A DNA stretch of 64,000 bases from Rhodospirillaceae bacterium. GTDB lineage: Bacteria > Pseudomonadota > Alphaproteobacteria > Rhodospirillales > Rhodospirillaceae. Where the stretch lies: the NCBI GenBank assembly GCA_018666155.1, contig JABJAH010000040.1, forward strand, positions 54,305 to 118,304, given 5' to 3'. A program made the position numbers and the translations under genes. Below, in pieces: positions 51,101-59,199 of the stretch (positions within the stretch are counted from its first letter, which is position 1; every line of letters starts with the position of its first letter). The notes beneath the pieces were generated by a model. The model was not told where the DNA came from, made no database searches, and saw nothing but the letters and a program-made list of their open reading frames with translations.

Positions 51101-52620
51101 TGAAAAAGATTAAGGGGCCATCACTGTCTCGTAGAAACGCTGTCTTGTCCGGTGCAGCCGCTTCCCTCCTGGGTGCAAACGAGAGCAAGGCAGCGATCAC
51201 CACTGATATCGAGGGCGTTCCATTTACGATTGGACACTTGGGTGCAGCACTTCGAGCCAAACACCTATCATCAGTATCCATTGCCGAGACCGTTCTTGAT
51301 CGCGCCGAACAGCTGACGTCTCTCGGCACCTTCACCAGCATTGATGCAGAACGGCTGCTTGATGGCGCACGGCAAGCGGACACCTCGTTGGCACGCGGCA
51401 AAGATCTGGGCCCGTTGCACGGCATCCCTCTCGCACTTAAAGACAATATCGACGCGGTTGGATACGCAACCACCGGCGGCACACCCGCTTTGAGGAATCA
51501 CTTCCCCACCCAAAACGCGCCAGTGACCCAACGCCTCATTGATGCGGGAGGTTTGATCGCCGGCAAGGTCAATATGCATGAGCTTGCAGGGGGCGGCACA
51601 ACCAACAATCCGTCATACCTGCGCACCCGAAATCCATACGCACCAGATCACAGTCCCGGCGGCTCCAGCGGCGGATCAGCAGCGGCCGTTGCAGCCCGGA
51701 TCGTACCCGCAGCGCTGGGAACCGACACAGCGGGATCCGTTTGCAATCCGGCTGGGTACTGTGGTGTTGTCGGGTTCCGGCCGACATTGGACCGCTATCC
51801 AAACGCGGGCATCGTGCCCCTCTCCCTAACCCGCGATACCGCCGGGCCTTTGGCGCATTCGGTCGATGACATCATCGCAATTGATGCTGCACTTGCCGCG
51901 GACCGAACTCCGGTTCCAATGCAGGCGTTGAAGGGTAAACGGATCGGCACCCCCAGGGTTCCATTCGCAGAAAATAATACAACCGACATCCAGGGGATGA
52001 TGGAGGACGTCGAGGCACTGCTCAAAGAGTCTGGTGCAGTTTTAGTGGAAGCCGAGATTCCGAATCTCGTCGACATTGTGAACGAAACAAGTCTCGTCAC
52101 GCTCGGTGCACGCATTCGAAAAGATGTCACCGCCTATCTTGAGGCAAGTGACTCGCCGATAACGTTCGACGACCTTGCCGCACAGATTGCGGACCCGTTC
52201 GTCAAAGGCTGGATGACACCATTTCTCAATCCGACAGACGATATGCTGAACGAAGAAGCACGAGTGGCGCGCGAAGTGATTCCAGGGTTGAGACGCTCTT
52301 ACTCTGCTTACTTGAAGGACAACGCCTTAGACGCCATAATTTTTCCGACCACACCCACACCAGCGGGTATCGAAGTGCCAGGAACGGAGGACCTTATTAT
52401 CGATGGTGTTCGCATAGCCGGTGGAATTTGGTTGAACATTCAGAATACAGGTCCAGCGACATTGTGGGGTGGACCGGGAATTTCCCTGCCTGCCGGTTTG
52501 TCGGAAAGCGGATTACCAATGGGCGTTGAACTCAATGGCGCAATCTGGGGCGATAAAGATTTGCTGAGTCTGGCGCTGGCCGTAGAGGATATTTTGCCGG
52601 CCACTCCGCCGCCCGCCTAA
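51100..52620 (+). CDS. Tat-exported amidase (amidase-signature family)
   Basis: Protein of 506 aa with N-terminal twin-arginine signal (SLSRRNAVLSGAAASLLGA). Amidase-signature triad: Lys in ALKDNIDAVG, Ser in SPGGSSGGSAAAVAARI, with the second Ser in GSVCNPAGYCG region. ATG 51100 overlaps the stop of the molybdenum-subunit gene. Members of this family hydrolyse amides including GatA-type glutamine amides; its Tat export excludes GatA. An amide is plausibly freed or taken up here and oxidised via the upstream subunit, but this is inference. Confidence 0.9.
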   Translation: MKKIKGPSLSRRNAVLSGAAASLLGANESKAAITTDIEGVPFTIGHLGAALRAKHLSSVSIAETVLDRAEQLTSLGTFTSIDAERLLDGARQADTSLARGKDLGPLHGIPLALKDNIDAVGYATTGGTPALRNHFPTQNAPVTQRLIDAGGLIAGKVNMHELAGGGTTNNPSYLRTRNPYAPDHSPGGSSGGSAAAVAARIVPAALGTDTAGSVCNPAGYCGVVGFRPTLDRYPNAGIVPLSLTRDTAGPLAHSVDDIIAIDAALAADRTPVPMQALKGKRIGTPRVPFAENNTTDIQGMMEDVEALLKESGAVLVEAEIPNLVDIVNETSLVTLGARIRKDVTAYLEASDSPITFDDLAAQIADPFVKGWMTPFLNPTDDMLNEEARVAREVIPGLRRSYSAYLKDNALDAIIFPTTPTPAGIEVPGTEDLIIDGVRIAGGIWLNIQNTGPATLWGGPGISLPAGLSESGLPMGVELNGAIWGDKDLLSLALAVEDILPATPPPA

Positions 52621-52636
52621 CGCATGGTCTGCAGCA

Positions 52637-53281
52637 CTAGAGTGATGATAAAATTTCTATAACTTGTTGGCGGTTTCTGGCCTTCGCTACGTCTAAGGGC
52701 GTTTGGCCATTGCCATCAATGGCACTCACATCCGCTCCACCAGCAATGAGAACTTTCGCCACAGACGATCGATTATTTCCGGCTGCCAGGTGAAGTGCCG
52801 AATCACCTTGTGTGTTTGTCACGTCGACCCGCGCACCGTTCTTAATGAGAAATTCAACTACGTCGGCGTGGCCGTTTAAAGAAGCCCACAAAATTGGCGC
52901 GCCACCGTGCTTGTTTGCCGCATGAATGTCGGCACCGTTGGCGTAAAGCATCTTGACGATAGAAAGGTCACCCAGAGCAGCCCCCGCCTGAAGTGCCGTT
53001 GTTCCGTTATTGATCGCCGCGTTTACATTCGCCCCCTTGCCAATCAATAGTTCCACAATATCAGCATTGCCATAAGAAGACGCAAAGATGAGGGCGGTGT
53101 ATCCTCTCTCATTCTTGCCTTCAATATCTGTCCCGTTATCCAACATCTGTTTTACTGTCTCGATGTCGCCCGCCCTCGCCGCTTCAATCATCCTGGCATC
53201 AGCGAGGACCGGTGCAGCGGCAAAGAGGAGCGATAACGATAACAACGTGCTAAAGTAAAAAGGCGTGTACTGTCTCGACAT
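52637..53281 (-). CDS. Exported ankyrin-repeat protein, copy 1
   Basis: Protein of 214 aa. ATG 53281 begins MSRQYTPFYFSTLLSLSLL, a signal peptide ending VLAD. Then about six ankyrin repeats with the usual G-x-T-A-L-x-x-A-A and D-V-x-x-L-(L/I)-x-x-G-A patterns: RGYTALIFASSYGNADIVEL, GGAPILWASLNGHADVVEF, GDSALHLAAGNNRSSVAKV. Colinear and gap-free with copy 2 at 58130. Likely a periplasmic protein-interaction scaffold; ligand unknown. It converges on the amidase. Confidence 0.9.
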   Translation of the reverse strand: MSRQYTPFYFSTLLSLSLLFAAAPVLADARMIEAARAGDIETVKQMLDNGTDIEGKNERGYTALIFASSYGNADIVELLIGKGANVNAAINNGTTALQAGAALGDLSIVKMLYANGADIHAANKHGGAPILWASLNGHADVVEFLIKNGARVDVTNTQGDSALHLAAGNNRSSVAKVLIAGGADVSAIDGNGQTPLDVAKARNRQQVIEILSSL

Positions 53282-53469
53282 TGTCAAAAAATCTTACTCA
53301 ATAAGTTATCCGCCATAAAAGCGGCTTAGCGTGCAGATTTACTGCGCAATTCCGGCGATATCAAGGCATGACAACGTTACTTTTGCGCAAGATCGAAAAT
53401 CACGGTTTCCGCACCAATAACCGACGTTAGCGTTTTGGACGGAACGTCAGCTTTAGAACTGCGATGCAT

Positions 53470-53497
53470 TTGCCCCTCTCATGCAAGATGCTAGATT
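53470..53497 (+). promoter_or_regulatory. Putative sigma-70 promoter of the 37-residue gene, copy 1
   Basis: TTGCCC (53470-53475), 16-base spacer, TAGATT (53492-53497). The same boxes and spacing recur in copy 2 at 58963, although the spacer differs, which supports function. The transcript would begin near 53504, about 50 bases before ATG 53557. Confidence 0.45.
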
Positions 53498-53556
53498 GCT
53501 GATCGCAAGGGCCAGTCAGCTGGCACGACAGAACACACTATGGGAGCGAATTTGGC

Positions 53557-53670
53557 ATGACGTCACCTGAAGACAGTAGCGGTCCGCAAAAGAAACTCGA
53601 CCCTGTCCCGTTTTGGATCATGGGTGTGATTGTTCTCGTGGTCATCGGGATCATTATTTACGGACCGTGA
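53557..53670 (+). CDS. 37-residue single-helix membrane protein, copy 1
   Basis: Encodes a polar N-terminus (MTSPEDSSGPQKK), then LDPVPFW and a hydrophobic helix MGVIVLVVIGIII ending YGP. GGGAG lies 10 bases before the ATG. The copy at 59051 has 33 of 37 residues identical, all four changes falling in the first eleven residues, while ten codons differ synonymously and the stop differs (TGA/TAA). That pattern shows selection on the protein. Likely an inner-membrane peptide; no family recognised. It faces the tRNA-Gly gene. Confidence 0.85.
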   Translation: MTSPEDSSGPQKKLDPVPFWIMGVIVLVVIGIIIYGP

Positions 53671-53705
53671 CAAACTATTCCCTAACCCTGCCATTGACCG
53701 CCGAT

Positions 53706-53779
53706 TGGAGCGGGTGAAGGGAATCGAACCCTCGTCTCAAGCTTGGGAAGCTCGCGTTCTACCATTGAACCACACCCGC
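53706..53779 (-). tRNA. tRNA-Gly(CCC), copy 1
   Basis: Cloverleaf seen on the minus strand: acceptor GCGGGTG/CACCCGC, D arm TGGTTCAATGGTAGA, anticodon stem CGAGC/GCTTG around loop TTCCCAA, giving anticodon CCC, and T arm GAGGGTTCGATTCCCTT. The discriminator base is T, and CCA is encoded in the genome (53706-53708). It is identical to the copy at 59200. Both are transcribed opposite to the small gene in front. Confidence 0.95.
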
Positions 53780-53789
53780 GAATTTCTTG

Positions 53790-53818
53790 AAACTAGCCAG
53801 TTTTCCCTTGGTTCACAA
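53790..53818 (-). promoter_or_regulatory. Putative sigma-70 promoter of tRNA-Gly copy 1
   Basis: On the minus strand TTGTGA, 17-base spacer, TAGTTT; conserved in copy 2. The segmental similarity ends with this -35 box. Confidence 0.5.
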
Positions 53819-53857
53819 TCAAGGAGCCTCGCTTTGCCACAGGATTAGCGCAGTAAA

Positions 53858-54175
53858 GTGGGATTCGGACTTGGCTTCGATACGCAATCGCAACGGTTCT
53901 TGGCAAGTATAGGTACGCAAGAGGACATTTGCAGTTTCAGATCCCGTCTTGAAGAGGTGCGCACACAGGCCATGAGACACGATTTGAATGCACTTTCTCA
54001 GGTGTTTTCGACAGCTATCAGTCAGGTCTTTGAAATGGAGTTAGGCGTACCTGAAGTCGCACTAATATCAGGTCACAAAGATTACCGGATGTTGGCTAGG
54101 CATACCCATTTAAGGGCAGAGGATGTGGGGAAGAAGACCGAGAGGCTACAAGCGGCACCAGAGTCTAATCCATGA
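53858..54175 (+). pseudogene. Tyrosine-recombinase (integrase) C-terminal remnant
   Basis: About 105 codons, the C-terminal catalytic part of a phage-type integrase: VFEMELGVPEVALISGHKDY then RMLARHTHLRAEDVGKK. In the family this runs LISGHKD-x-RML-x-RYTHLRAED; here the nucleophilic Tyr is His (ARHTHL). The HxLR box upstream is disrupted (MRHDLNALSQVF). No N-terminal domain precedes it. Inactive relic located next to the tRNA-Gly gene. Confidence 0.75.
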
Positions 54176-54665
54176 CAGATGTGACATACGAATACTAAAG
54201 TCACTTATGTCCGTGTTTCATTGAGAGCTTAGTAATTGACTGTCACACTTGTTACACCTTTTAGCCCAATGCCCTCCTCTTCTGTGTCCGACGCCAAATC
54301 CCACAAAATCTACAAATACATTGATTTCTTCTGTGTATTTCGCCATCAAAGATGTCAAATTACCCTTATTCGCCAATCTGCGAGAGCGAGTATTTCCATA
54401 GTAGTTATTCGCAATAACAGACAATTTGCCCTCGGTTGAGAGAGTGGCAAGTGAGGGATTAATAGTATTATTTCGTTTATCGGATAAGGTATCGAAATGC
54501 CCGATTAAAAGACCTACCTCGCTTGCTAGGCCCGGTTTTGTTGCAAGCGCTTCTACCGCCGCCGCGTAAAATCAACCAACAAGATGGGTCAATTTCTTAC
54601 TTAGTTTAACAACCTTTCTTTTCCAAATACTCTGACGACGGACATGTGTTTGAGGATTTCAGTTC
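54176..54665. other. 490-bp AT-rich gap before the ALDH gene
   Basis: Only two short overlapping opposed frames (about 54218-54439), without ribosome-binding sites or family patterns, are present; I call neither. A possible promoter for the ALDH is TTGAGA (54436-54441), 17-base spacer, TTAATA (54459-54464). AT content is visibly higher than in the flanking housekeeping genes. I see no RNA gene or repeat here. Confidence 0.4.
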
Positions 54666-56078
54666 ATGGCAAGATTAAAAACTCGAGAAGTGTTATCTGC
54701 ATACTCTGGTGATGTTATTGGAGAAGTCCCAGTATCTGGGGCCAGCGAGGTCGAAGAACTACTACAAAGCGCATCAGACCTTTACGCCAACAGGTCATCA
54801 TGGTTGCCGATCGGTACCCGTATTGAAATTCTACAGTCGGCCGCCTCGATCATGGCCCGCCGTCATATGGAGTTGACTCTTCTTATCGCTGGTGAAGGCG
54901 GCAAACCGTTCAAGGATGCAGTTGTCGAAGTGGACAGGGCTATCGACGGTCTTAATTTATGCGCCGAAGAACTACGCAAGGATGGGGGTACCGTCATTCC
55001 TATGCGCGTTAATCCCGCGTCAGCGGGTCGTTTGGCTGTTACGCAGTTCCAGCCTATCGGGGTTGTTGTTGCCGTGAGTGCGTTCAATCATCCACTCAAT
55101 CTGATCGTCCACCAGGTCGGTCCGGCAGTGGCGTCCGGTTGTCCGGTGATTGTTAAACCGGCGAAGCACACTCCCATGTGCGCGCATGCTTTTGCTGACA
55201 TTCTTAAGGAAGCCGGACTCCCTGACGGGTGGTGCCGGGTGGTGAATACGGATACCACGGCAGAGTCCGAAAAGCTGGTCACAGACCCCCGTATTTCCTT
55301 TTTCAGTTTTATTGGGTCTCCGGGTGTTGGTTGGTCACTTAAGTCGAAGTTAGCGCCAGGTGTGCGCTGTGCTCTGGAACATGGCGGCGCGGCACCGGCC
55401 TTGGTAATGGCTGACGCCGATCTTGATTTAACCACTTCCTCACTTTTGAAAGGCGGGTTCTATCACGCTGGACAGGTATGTGTGTCCGTGCAGCGTATTT
55501 TTGCTGATGAGGCTGTGGCCGATGATCTTATTGCGTCACTTGATTCACAAGCGGCCAATCTTGTGGTCGGTGATCCATCAAAGCCCGAAACGGACGTAGG
55601 TCCGTTAATCCGTCCGGCTGAAGTTGAGCGAGTCGACTCATGGGTGAAAGAAGCAGTTGACGGAGGCGCGACGCTTGTACGTGGTGGTAGTGCCATTACG
55701 GAACGAGTCTACGAACCGACCATTCTCGCGGACCCACTGCCAGACTCAAAAATTGGTAAACAGGAAGTGTTCGGCCCCGTTATTGCGGTGTTCCGTACCA
55801 AATCCTCGGAAGAGGCTATTGCGCGAGCCAACAGCATCGATTTCGCCTTTCAGGCGGCAGTGTTCACCCAGGATATCGATAACGCCATGGCGGCGTATTC
55901 CGGATTGAACGCGAGCGCGGTGATGGTCAACGACCACACGGCCTTCCGCACAGATTGGATGCCGTTTGCCGGTTTGGGACAATCCGGTCATGGAGTTGGC
56001 GGCATACCACACACGCTTCATGATATGCGTATTGAAAAAATGCTGGTTGTTAAGTCGCCAGCTTTGGAAAATTTTTAA
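54666..56078 (+). CDS. Aldehyde dehydrogenase family protein
   Basis: NAD(P)-dependent ALDH of 470 aa. Seen: FNHPLN (oxyanion Asn), VIVKPAKHTP (cofactor-binding Lys), FIGSPGVGW, LEHGGAAPALV (catalytic Glu in the place of LELGG), AGQVCVSVQRI (catalytic Cys), and KQEVFGPVIAVFR. GAGGA lies 9 bases before ATG 54666. It is followed 23 bp on by a ThDP enzyme, so an operon that may oxidise an aldehyde made or used by its partner. Lactaldehyde- or semialdehyde-type substrates are possible; none is proven. Higher A/T at third positions than neighbours outside the cargo. Confidence 0.92.
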   Translation: MARLKTREVLSAYSGDVIGEVPVSGASEVEELLQSASDLYANRSSWLPIGTRIEILQSAASIMARRHMELTLLIAGEGGKPFKDAVVEVDRAIDGLNLCAEELRKDGGTVIPMRVNPASAGRLAVTQFQPIGVVVAVSAFNHPLNLIVHQVGPAVASGCPVIVKPAKHTPMCAHAFADILKEAGLPDGWCRVVNTDTTAESEKLVTDPRISFFSFIGSPGVGWSLKSKLAPGVRCALEHGGAAPALVMADADLDLTTSSLLKGGFYHAGQVCVSVQRIFADEAVADDLIASLDSQAANLVVGDPSKPETDVGPLIRPAEVERVDSWVKEAVDGGATLVRGGSAITERVYEPTILADPLPDSKIGKQEVFGPVIAVFRTKSSEEAIARANSIDFAFQAAVFTQDIDNAMAAYSGLNASAVMVNDHTAFRTDWMPFAGLGQSGHGVGGIPHTLHDMRIEKMLVVKSPALENF

Positions 56079-56101
56079 TCTCTGAAAATAGGAGTTAGAC
56101 G

Positions 56102-57766
56102 ATGAAAGCTTCTGATCTTTTTGTGAAGTGTCTTGAAGCCGAAGGTGTCGAAAGAATCTTCGGAATTCCCGGTGAAGAAAACGCTGATGTTATGATCTCA
56201 CTCTTGGATAGCCCCATAGAATTTGTACTTTGCCGTCACGAACAAGCAGCTGCTTTCATGGCTGATACATATGGCCGCTTAACGGGTAAGTGCGGTGTAT
56301 GTCTTTCGACACTTGGACCAGGAGCAACAAATTTGGTCACCGGTCTTGCGGACGCCAATATGGACCGTGCGCCAGTGGTAGCTATTATCGGCCAAGCGGG
56401 GACGGATCGCCTACACAAGGAAAGCCATCAGAATATGGATTCCGTAGCGATGATGCGGCCGATCAGTAAATGGGCACAAACAGTTTTCGCGCCTGAAAAT
56501 ATTCCTGAAATTGTTCGTAAAGCATTCAAAGTCGCGGAAACAGAGAAGCCAGGCGTCACGGTTATCGAACTCCCGGAAGATATCGCAGAATTGGAGATTG
56601 ATGACAGCACGAAGCCTATGTCCATCGCCAAGACGCGACGGCCGGCCGCGGATCACAAAGCGATTACACAAGCCGTCGATATTATAGCGAAGGCAAAGAA
56701 CCCTCTTATTCTTGCTGGCAATGGAGCTGTTCGGAAACGCGCGGCGGAGCAATTGAAACGCCTAGCTCACAAAACCGGCATCGCTGTAGTTAATACCTTC
56801 ATGGGTAAGGGTGCCATACCCATGTCAGATCCCCACTGTCTATTCACAATGGGTTTGCAAGGCCGTGATTACGCCAATTTAGCGTTCGAGCAGTCTGACG
56901 TCGTAATTACAATTGGATACGATTTTGTCGAATACGCACCCGCTTTTTGGAATTCCAAACAAGATAAAATTATTATTGATATTGATTTTACACCGGCTGA
57001 AATTGATACAAACTTTCCGGTGACCGTCGATATCGTTTCTGATTTGGCGGATGCCCTTTGGCAAATCAACGAAGATCTGGATGAACGGTATGGCGATAAA
57101 CTTCCGCTGAATGACATCAAGGAGCGCGCAGAATTGCGCCAGATCATCAGCGATGACTTGGCGATGGAAGAAGCGGACACGTCGTTCCCCGTAAAACCGC
57201 AGCGAATACTAAATGATGTTCGTAAGTTTCTTGGACCTGACGATATTCTTTTGTCAGACGTCGGTGCCCATAAAATGTGGATCGCGCGTTATTTTCAATG
57301 CGAAACACCGAATACATGCCTCATTTCAAATGGTTTTTGCACCATGGGCTTTGCATTGCCAGGCTCCATCGGCGCAAAAATTGCTCAGCCCGACAGACGG
57401 GTGTTATCCATATCCGGTGATGCGGGCTTTATGATGAACATCCAAGATCTTGAAACAGCTGTGAGATACAAAATCCCCATTGTTGCGATGGTTTGGGAAG
57501 ATGGGGAATACGGCCTAATTAAATGGAAACAGCAGAATAGTTTCGATGGGAAGCATTCAGAGTTGGCCTTCAACAATCCTGACTGGGAAATGTTGGCAAA
57601 ATCTTTTGGCATGTACGGCAAAACTATTACGGCGGCCGATGATATAATTCCCTCATTAGAGGAGGCTTTTTCTCAAGACGGGCCTGCGTTGCTCAGCGTC
57701 AAAGTCGATTACGGTGAGAACCGGAAGCTGACCGAGCGTCTTGGTAATATTATTGCTGCAATCTAA
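56102..57766 (+). CDS. ThDP-dependent enzyme, acetolactate-synthase-like
   Basis: Protein of 554 aa with the three domains of the acetohydroxyacid-synthase/pyruvate-decarboxylase family. Seen: FGIPGEENADVM at the start (a variant of the AHAS FG-x-PG motif), HEQAAAFMADTYGR (activating Glu), LSTLGPGATNLVTGLADA, FMGKGAIPMSDPH and the ThDP/Mg motif GDAGFMMNIQDLETAVRYK with WEDGEYGLIKWKQ. No regulatory subunit gene adjoins. True acetolactate synthase would make C4/C5 precursors; pairing with an ALDH suggests instead a carboligase or decarboxylase in a catabolic route. AGGAG lies upstream. Confidence 0.9.
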   Translation: MKASDLFVKCLEAEGVERIFGIPGEENADVMISLLDSPIEFVLCRHEQAAAFMADTYGRLTGKCGVCLSTLGPGATNLVTGLADANMDRAPVVAIIGQAGTDRLHKESHQNMDSVAMMRPISKWAQTVFAPENIPEIVRKAFKVAETEKPGVTVIELPEDIAELEIDDSTKPMSIAKTRRPAADHKAITQAVDIIAKAKNPLILAGNGAVRKRAAEQLKRLAHKTGIAVVNTFMGKGAIPMSDPHCLFTMGLQGRDYANLAFEQSDVVITIGYDFVEYAPAFWNSKQDKIIIDIDFTPAEIDTNFPVTVDIVSDLADALWQINEDLDERYGDKLPLNDIKERAELRQIISDDLAMEEADTSFPVKPQRILNDVRKFLGPDDILLSDVGAHKMWIARYFQCETPNTCLISNGFCTMGFALPGSIGAKIAQPDRRVLSISGDAGFMMNIQDLETAVRYKIPIVAMVWEDGEYGLIKWKQQNSFDGKHSELAFNNPDWEMLAKSFGMYGKTITAADDIIPSLEEAFSQDGPALLSVKVDYGENRKLTERLGNIIAAI

Positions 57767-57795
57767 AACCCGTATACGTCTAACTCGATGTCTGT

Positions 57796-57822
57796 CTGGG
57801 CGGTATAAAAATGGCCGCCCAG
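57796..57822 (+). terminator. Hairpin after the ThDP gene, possible terminator
   Basis: CTGGGCGG and CCGCCCAG form an 8-bp perfect stem around an 11-base loop, 30 bp after the stop codon. No T-run follows, so rho-independent termination is not assured. Confidence 0.4.
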
Positions 57823-57998
57823 CGACCTCAAGCCTATCGTCGAGATATAGCGACTGACCAATCGCGGTTCTTTAATTGTCGCGCGTCGAAAGGGGTTGTG
57901 GTAAATGAAGGCGGCCTGAGATTAGTGCAATGGAACAGTTGCCGTTTTCACAAGTGAAAGCCGATTTGTCTGAGTATTGAGGATTAGAGCAAAGTATC

Positions 57999-58112
57999 AT
58001 GGCAAGGAGTCTTTTTTGGAAACTTGTCTGGCTCTATGTACAAGGCTCGTTGGTTGCGGTCGGCGTAACCTTTATTCTTGTACTCCTTGGTCTTCATCCG
58101 CCGCCTGTTTAA
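57999..58112 (+). CDS. Possible 37-residue membrane protein in the cargo
   Basis: ATG 57999 to TAA 58112 encodes a basic-start peptide with one long hydrophobic segment (GSLVAVGVTFILVLLGLH) ending PPPV. GAGGA lies 15 bases upstream, a loose fit. It has no counterpart in copy 1 of the duplication. The length equals that of the neighbouring conserved small protein, but the sequence is unrelated. Confidence 0.4.
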   Translation: MARSLFWKLVWLYVQGSLVAVGVTFILVLLGLHPPPV

Positions 58113-58129
58113 AGCGGAGTACGCAACAC

Positions 58130-58774
58130 CTACTGAGATGACAAAATCTCGACGGTTTTTGTGCGTTTGCGCTTTACAGCCCAATCCAAAGCGGTTTCAC
58201 CGCTAGTATCTTTCGCGCTGGCATCAGCGCCATTGGCGAGAAGAATTTCAACCACGTCGGTCCAGTCGTAGGAGGCGGCCAAGTGTAGAGCCGTAAGGCC
58301 ACGCCCATTTGCCACATCAAGCCGCGCCCCTTTTTCGATGAGAAAGGCCACAACGTCGGCATGACCATTCATCGCGGCCCATAAAACGGGGGTGTCACCA
58401 TAGTTGTTAGGAATATGAATATCACCGCCTTCGGCATAGAGCATTTTAACTATGGCCAGATCACCGAGAGCTGCCCCAGATTGCATGGCAGTCGCGCCGC
58501 CATTCGTGACGAGGTTGACCTTAGCGCCTTTGTTTAGGAGGAATGCAACTATATCCCCATTGCCGTATGAAGATGCAACATCTAGAGCACTAGATCCACG
58601 ATTGTCCTGAGCATTGATATCGGCCCCGCTGTCTACCATCTTTCGTATTGTATCTAAGTCACCGGACTTCGCCGCGTCGTGCAGTGGAGAGTCTGCCAGA
58701 ACAATAAAAGGAGCAAAAAGAAATATTAGCGCGAACAATAGGCTAGGAATGAAAAGTGCAAGTTGTCTCGACAT
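58130..58774 (-). CDS. Exported ankyrin-repeat protein, copy 2
   Basis: Protein of 214 aa, same length as copy 1. Signal peptide MSRQLALFIPSLLFALIFLF ending VLADS. Ankyrin repeats: SALDVASSYGNGDIVAFL, DTPVLWAAMNGHADVVAFL, LTALHLAASYDWTDVVEILL, and a basic end KRKRTKTVEILSSQ. Colinear with copy 1 but diverged through much of the length. Likely periplasmic. The duplicated scaffold may bind a different partner in each copy. Confidence 0.9.
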   Translation of the reverse strand: MSRQLALFIPSLLFALIFLFAPFIVLADSPLHDAAKSGDLDTIRKMVDSGADINAQDNRGSSALDVASSYGNGDIVAFLLNKGAKVNLVTNGGATAMQSGAALGDLAIVKMLYAEGGDIHIPNNYGDTPVLWAAMNGHADVVAFLIEKGARLDVANGRGLTALHLAASYDWTDVVEILLANGADASAKDTSGETALDWAVKRKRTKTVEILSSQ

Positions 58775-58962
58775 TATCAAAGAGCCTTACTCAAAAAGTT
58801 ATCTGACAAAAATACGGCTTAGCATGAAGATTTACTGTGCAATTCCGGCGATATCAAGGCATGACAACGTTACGATTACGCAAGGTCAAAAAGTAGGGTT
58901 CCCGCGCCAACAGCTGGCGTTAACGTTATGGACGCAACCTCAGCATTAGAGCGGTGATGCAT

Positions 58963-58990
58963 TTGCCCCTCTCACGCAGGGTGCTAGATT
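58963..58990 (+). promoter_or_regulatory. Putative sigma-70 promoter of the 37-residue gene, copy 2
   Basis: TTGCCC, 16-base spacer, TAGATT, as in copy 1 at 53470. Confidence 0.45.
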
Positions 58991-59050
58991 ACTAATTGTA
59001 AGGGCCTGTCAGGTTGCAAGGCAGCGGACATTATTAGGAGAAAATTTGTC

Positions 59051-59164
59051 ATGACGGCACCTGAAGGCAAGAGCGGCCCGCCAAAGAAACTGGACCCCGT
59101 CCCATTTTGGATCATGGGTGTGATCGTCCTCGTAGTCATCGGAATTATTATTTACGGGCCGTAA
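59051..59164 (+). CDS. 37-residue single-helix membrane protein, copy 2
   Basis: Paralogue of the peptide at 53557: N-terminus MTAPEGKSGPPKK, then an identical LDPVPFW and MGVIVLVVIGIII segment and YGP end. AGGAG lies 10 bases before ATG 59051. From Lys12 to the C-terminus all residues match, while ten third positions differ across the gene. Likely inner membrane. The order of promoter, gene and tRNA is retained. Confidence 0.85.
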   Translation: MTAPEGKSGPPKKLDPVPFWIMGVIVLVVIGIIIYGP

Positions 59165-59199
59165 CGGTCTATTCCCTAACCCTGCCGCTGACCGCCGAT

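Larger units (their letters stand above)
52637..53819. repeat. Segmental duplication, copy 1 (ankyrin gene, 37-aa ORF, tRNA-Gly)
   Basis: This block is repeated at 58130-59314 with a near-constant offset (5493 to 5495 bases), so almost no insertions or deletions separate the copies. It covers the ankyrin gene, its upstream region, the 37-residue membrane-protein gene, the tRNA and 40 bases beyond it, with similarity stopping after TTCACAAT. The tRNA is identical; the coding parts differ mainly at third positions in the small gene and more widely in the ankyrin gene, so the event is old. Confidence 0.85.
53820..58113. mobile_element. Cargo between tRNA-Gly duplications, probable relic of an integrative element
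   Basis: Sequence unique to the space between the two copies of the duplicated block. It holds an integrase remnant (53858), an AT-rich spacer, an aldehyde dehydrogenase, a ThDP enzyme and a small membrane-protein gene. The enzyme genes use many A/T-ending codons, for example around 56960-56990, unlike the GC-rich neighbours. The integrase, tRNA proximity and composition fit a horizontally acquired segment. However, the repeats contain whole genes rather than a short attachment core, so a classic element is not proven. Confidence 0.5.

Noticed and set aside
54218..54439. Two opposed small frames in the cargo spacer
   Set aside because: Overlapping, no ribosome-binding site, no hydropathy or family pattern; expected by chance in AT-rich DNA.
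56102..57766. Calling the ThDP enzyme ilvB or alsS
   Set aside because: The start motif, lack of a small subunit and ALDH linkage leave the reaction open, so no symbol is given.
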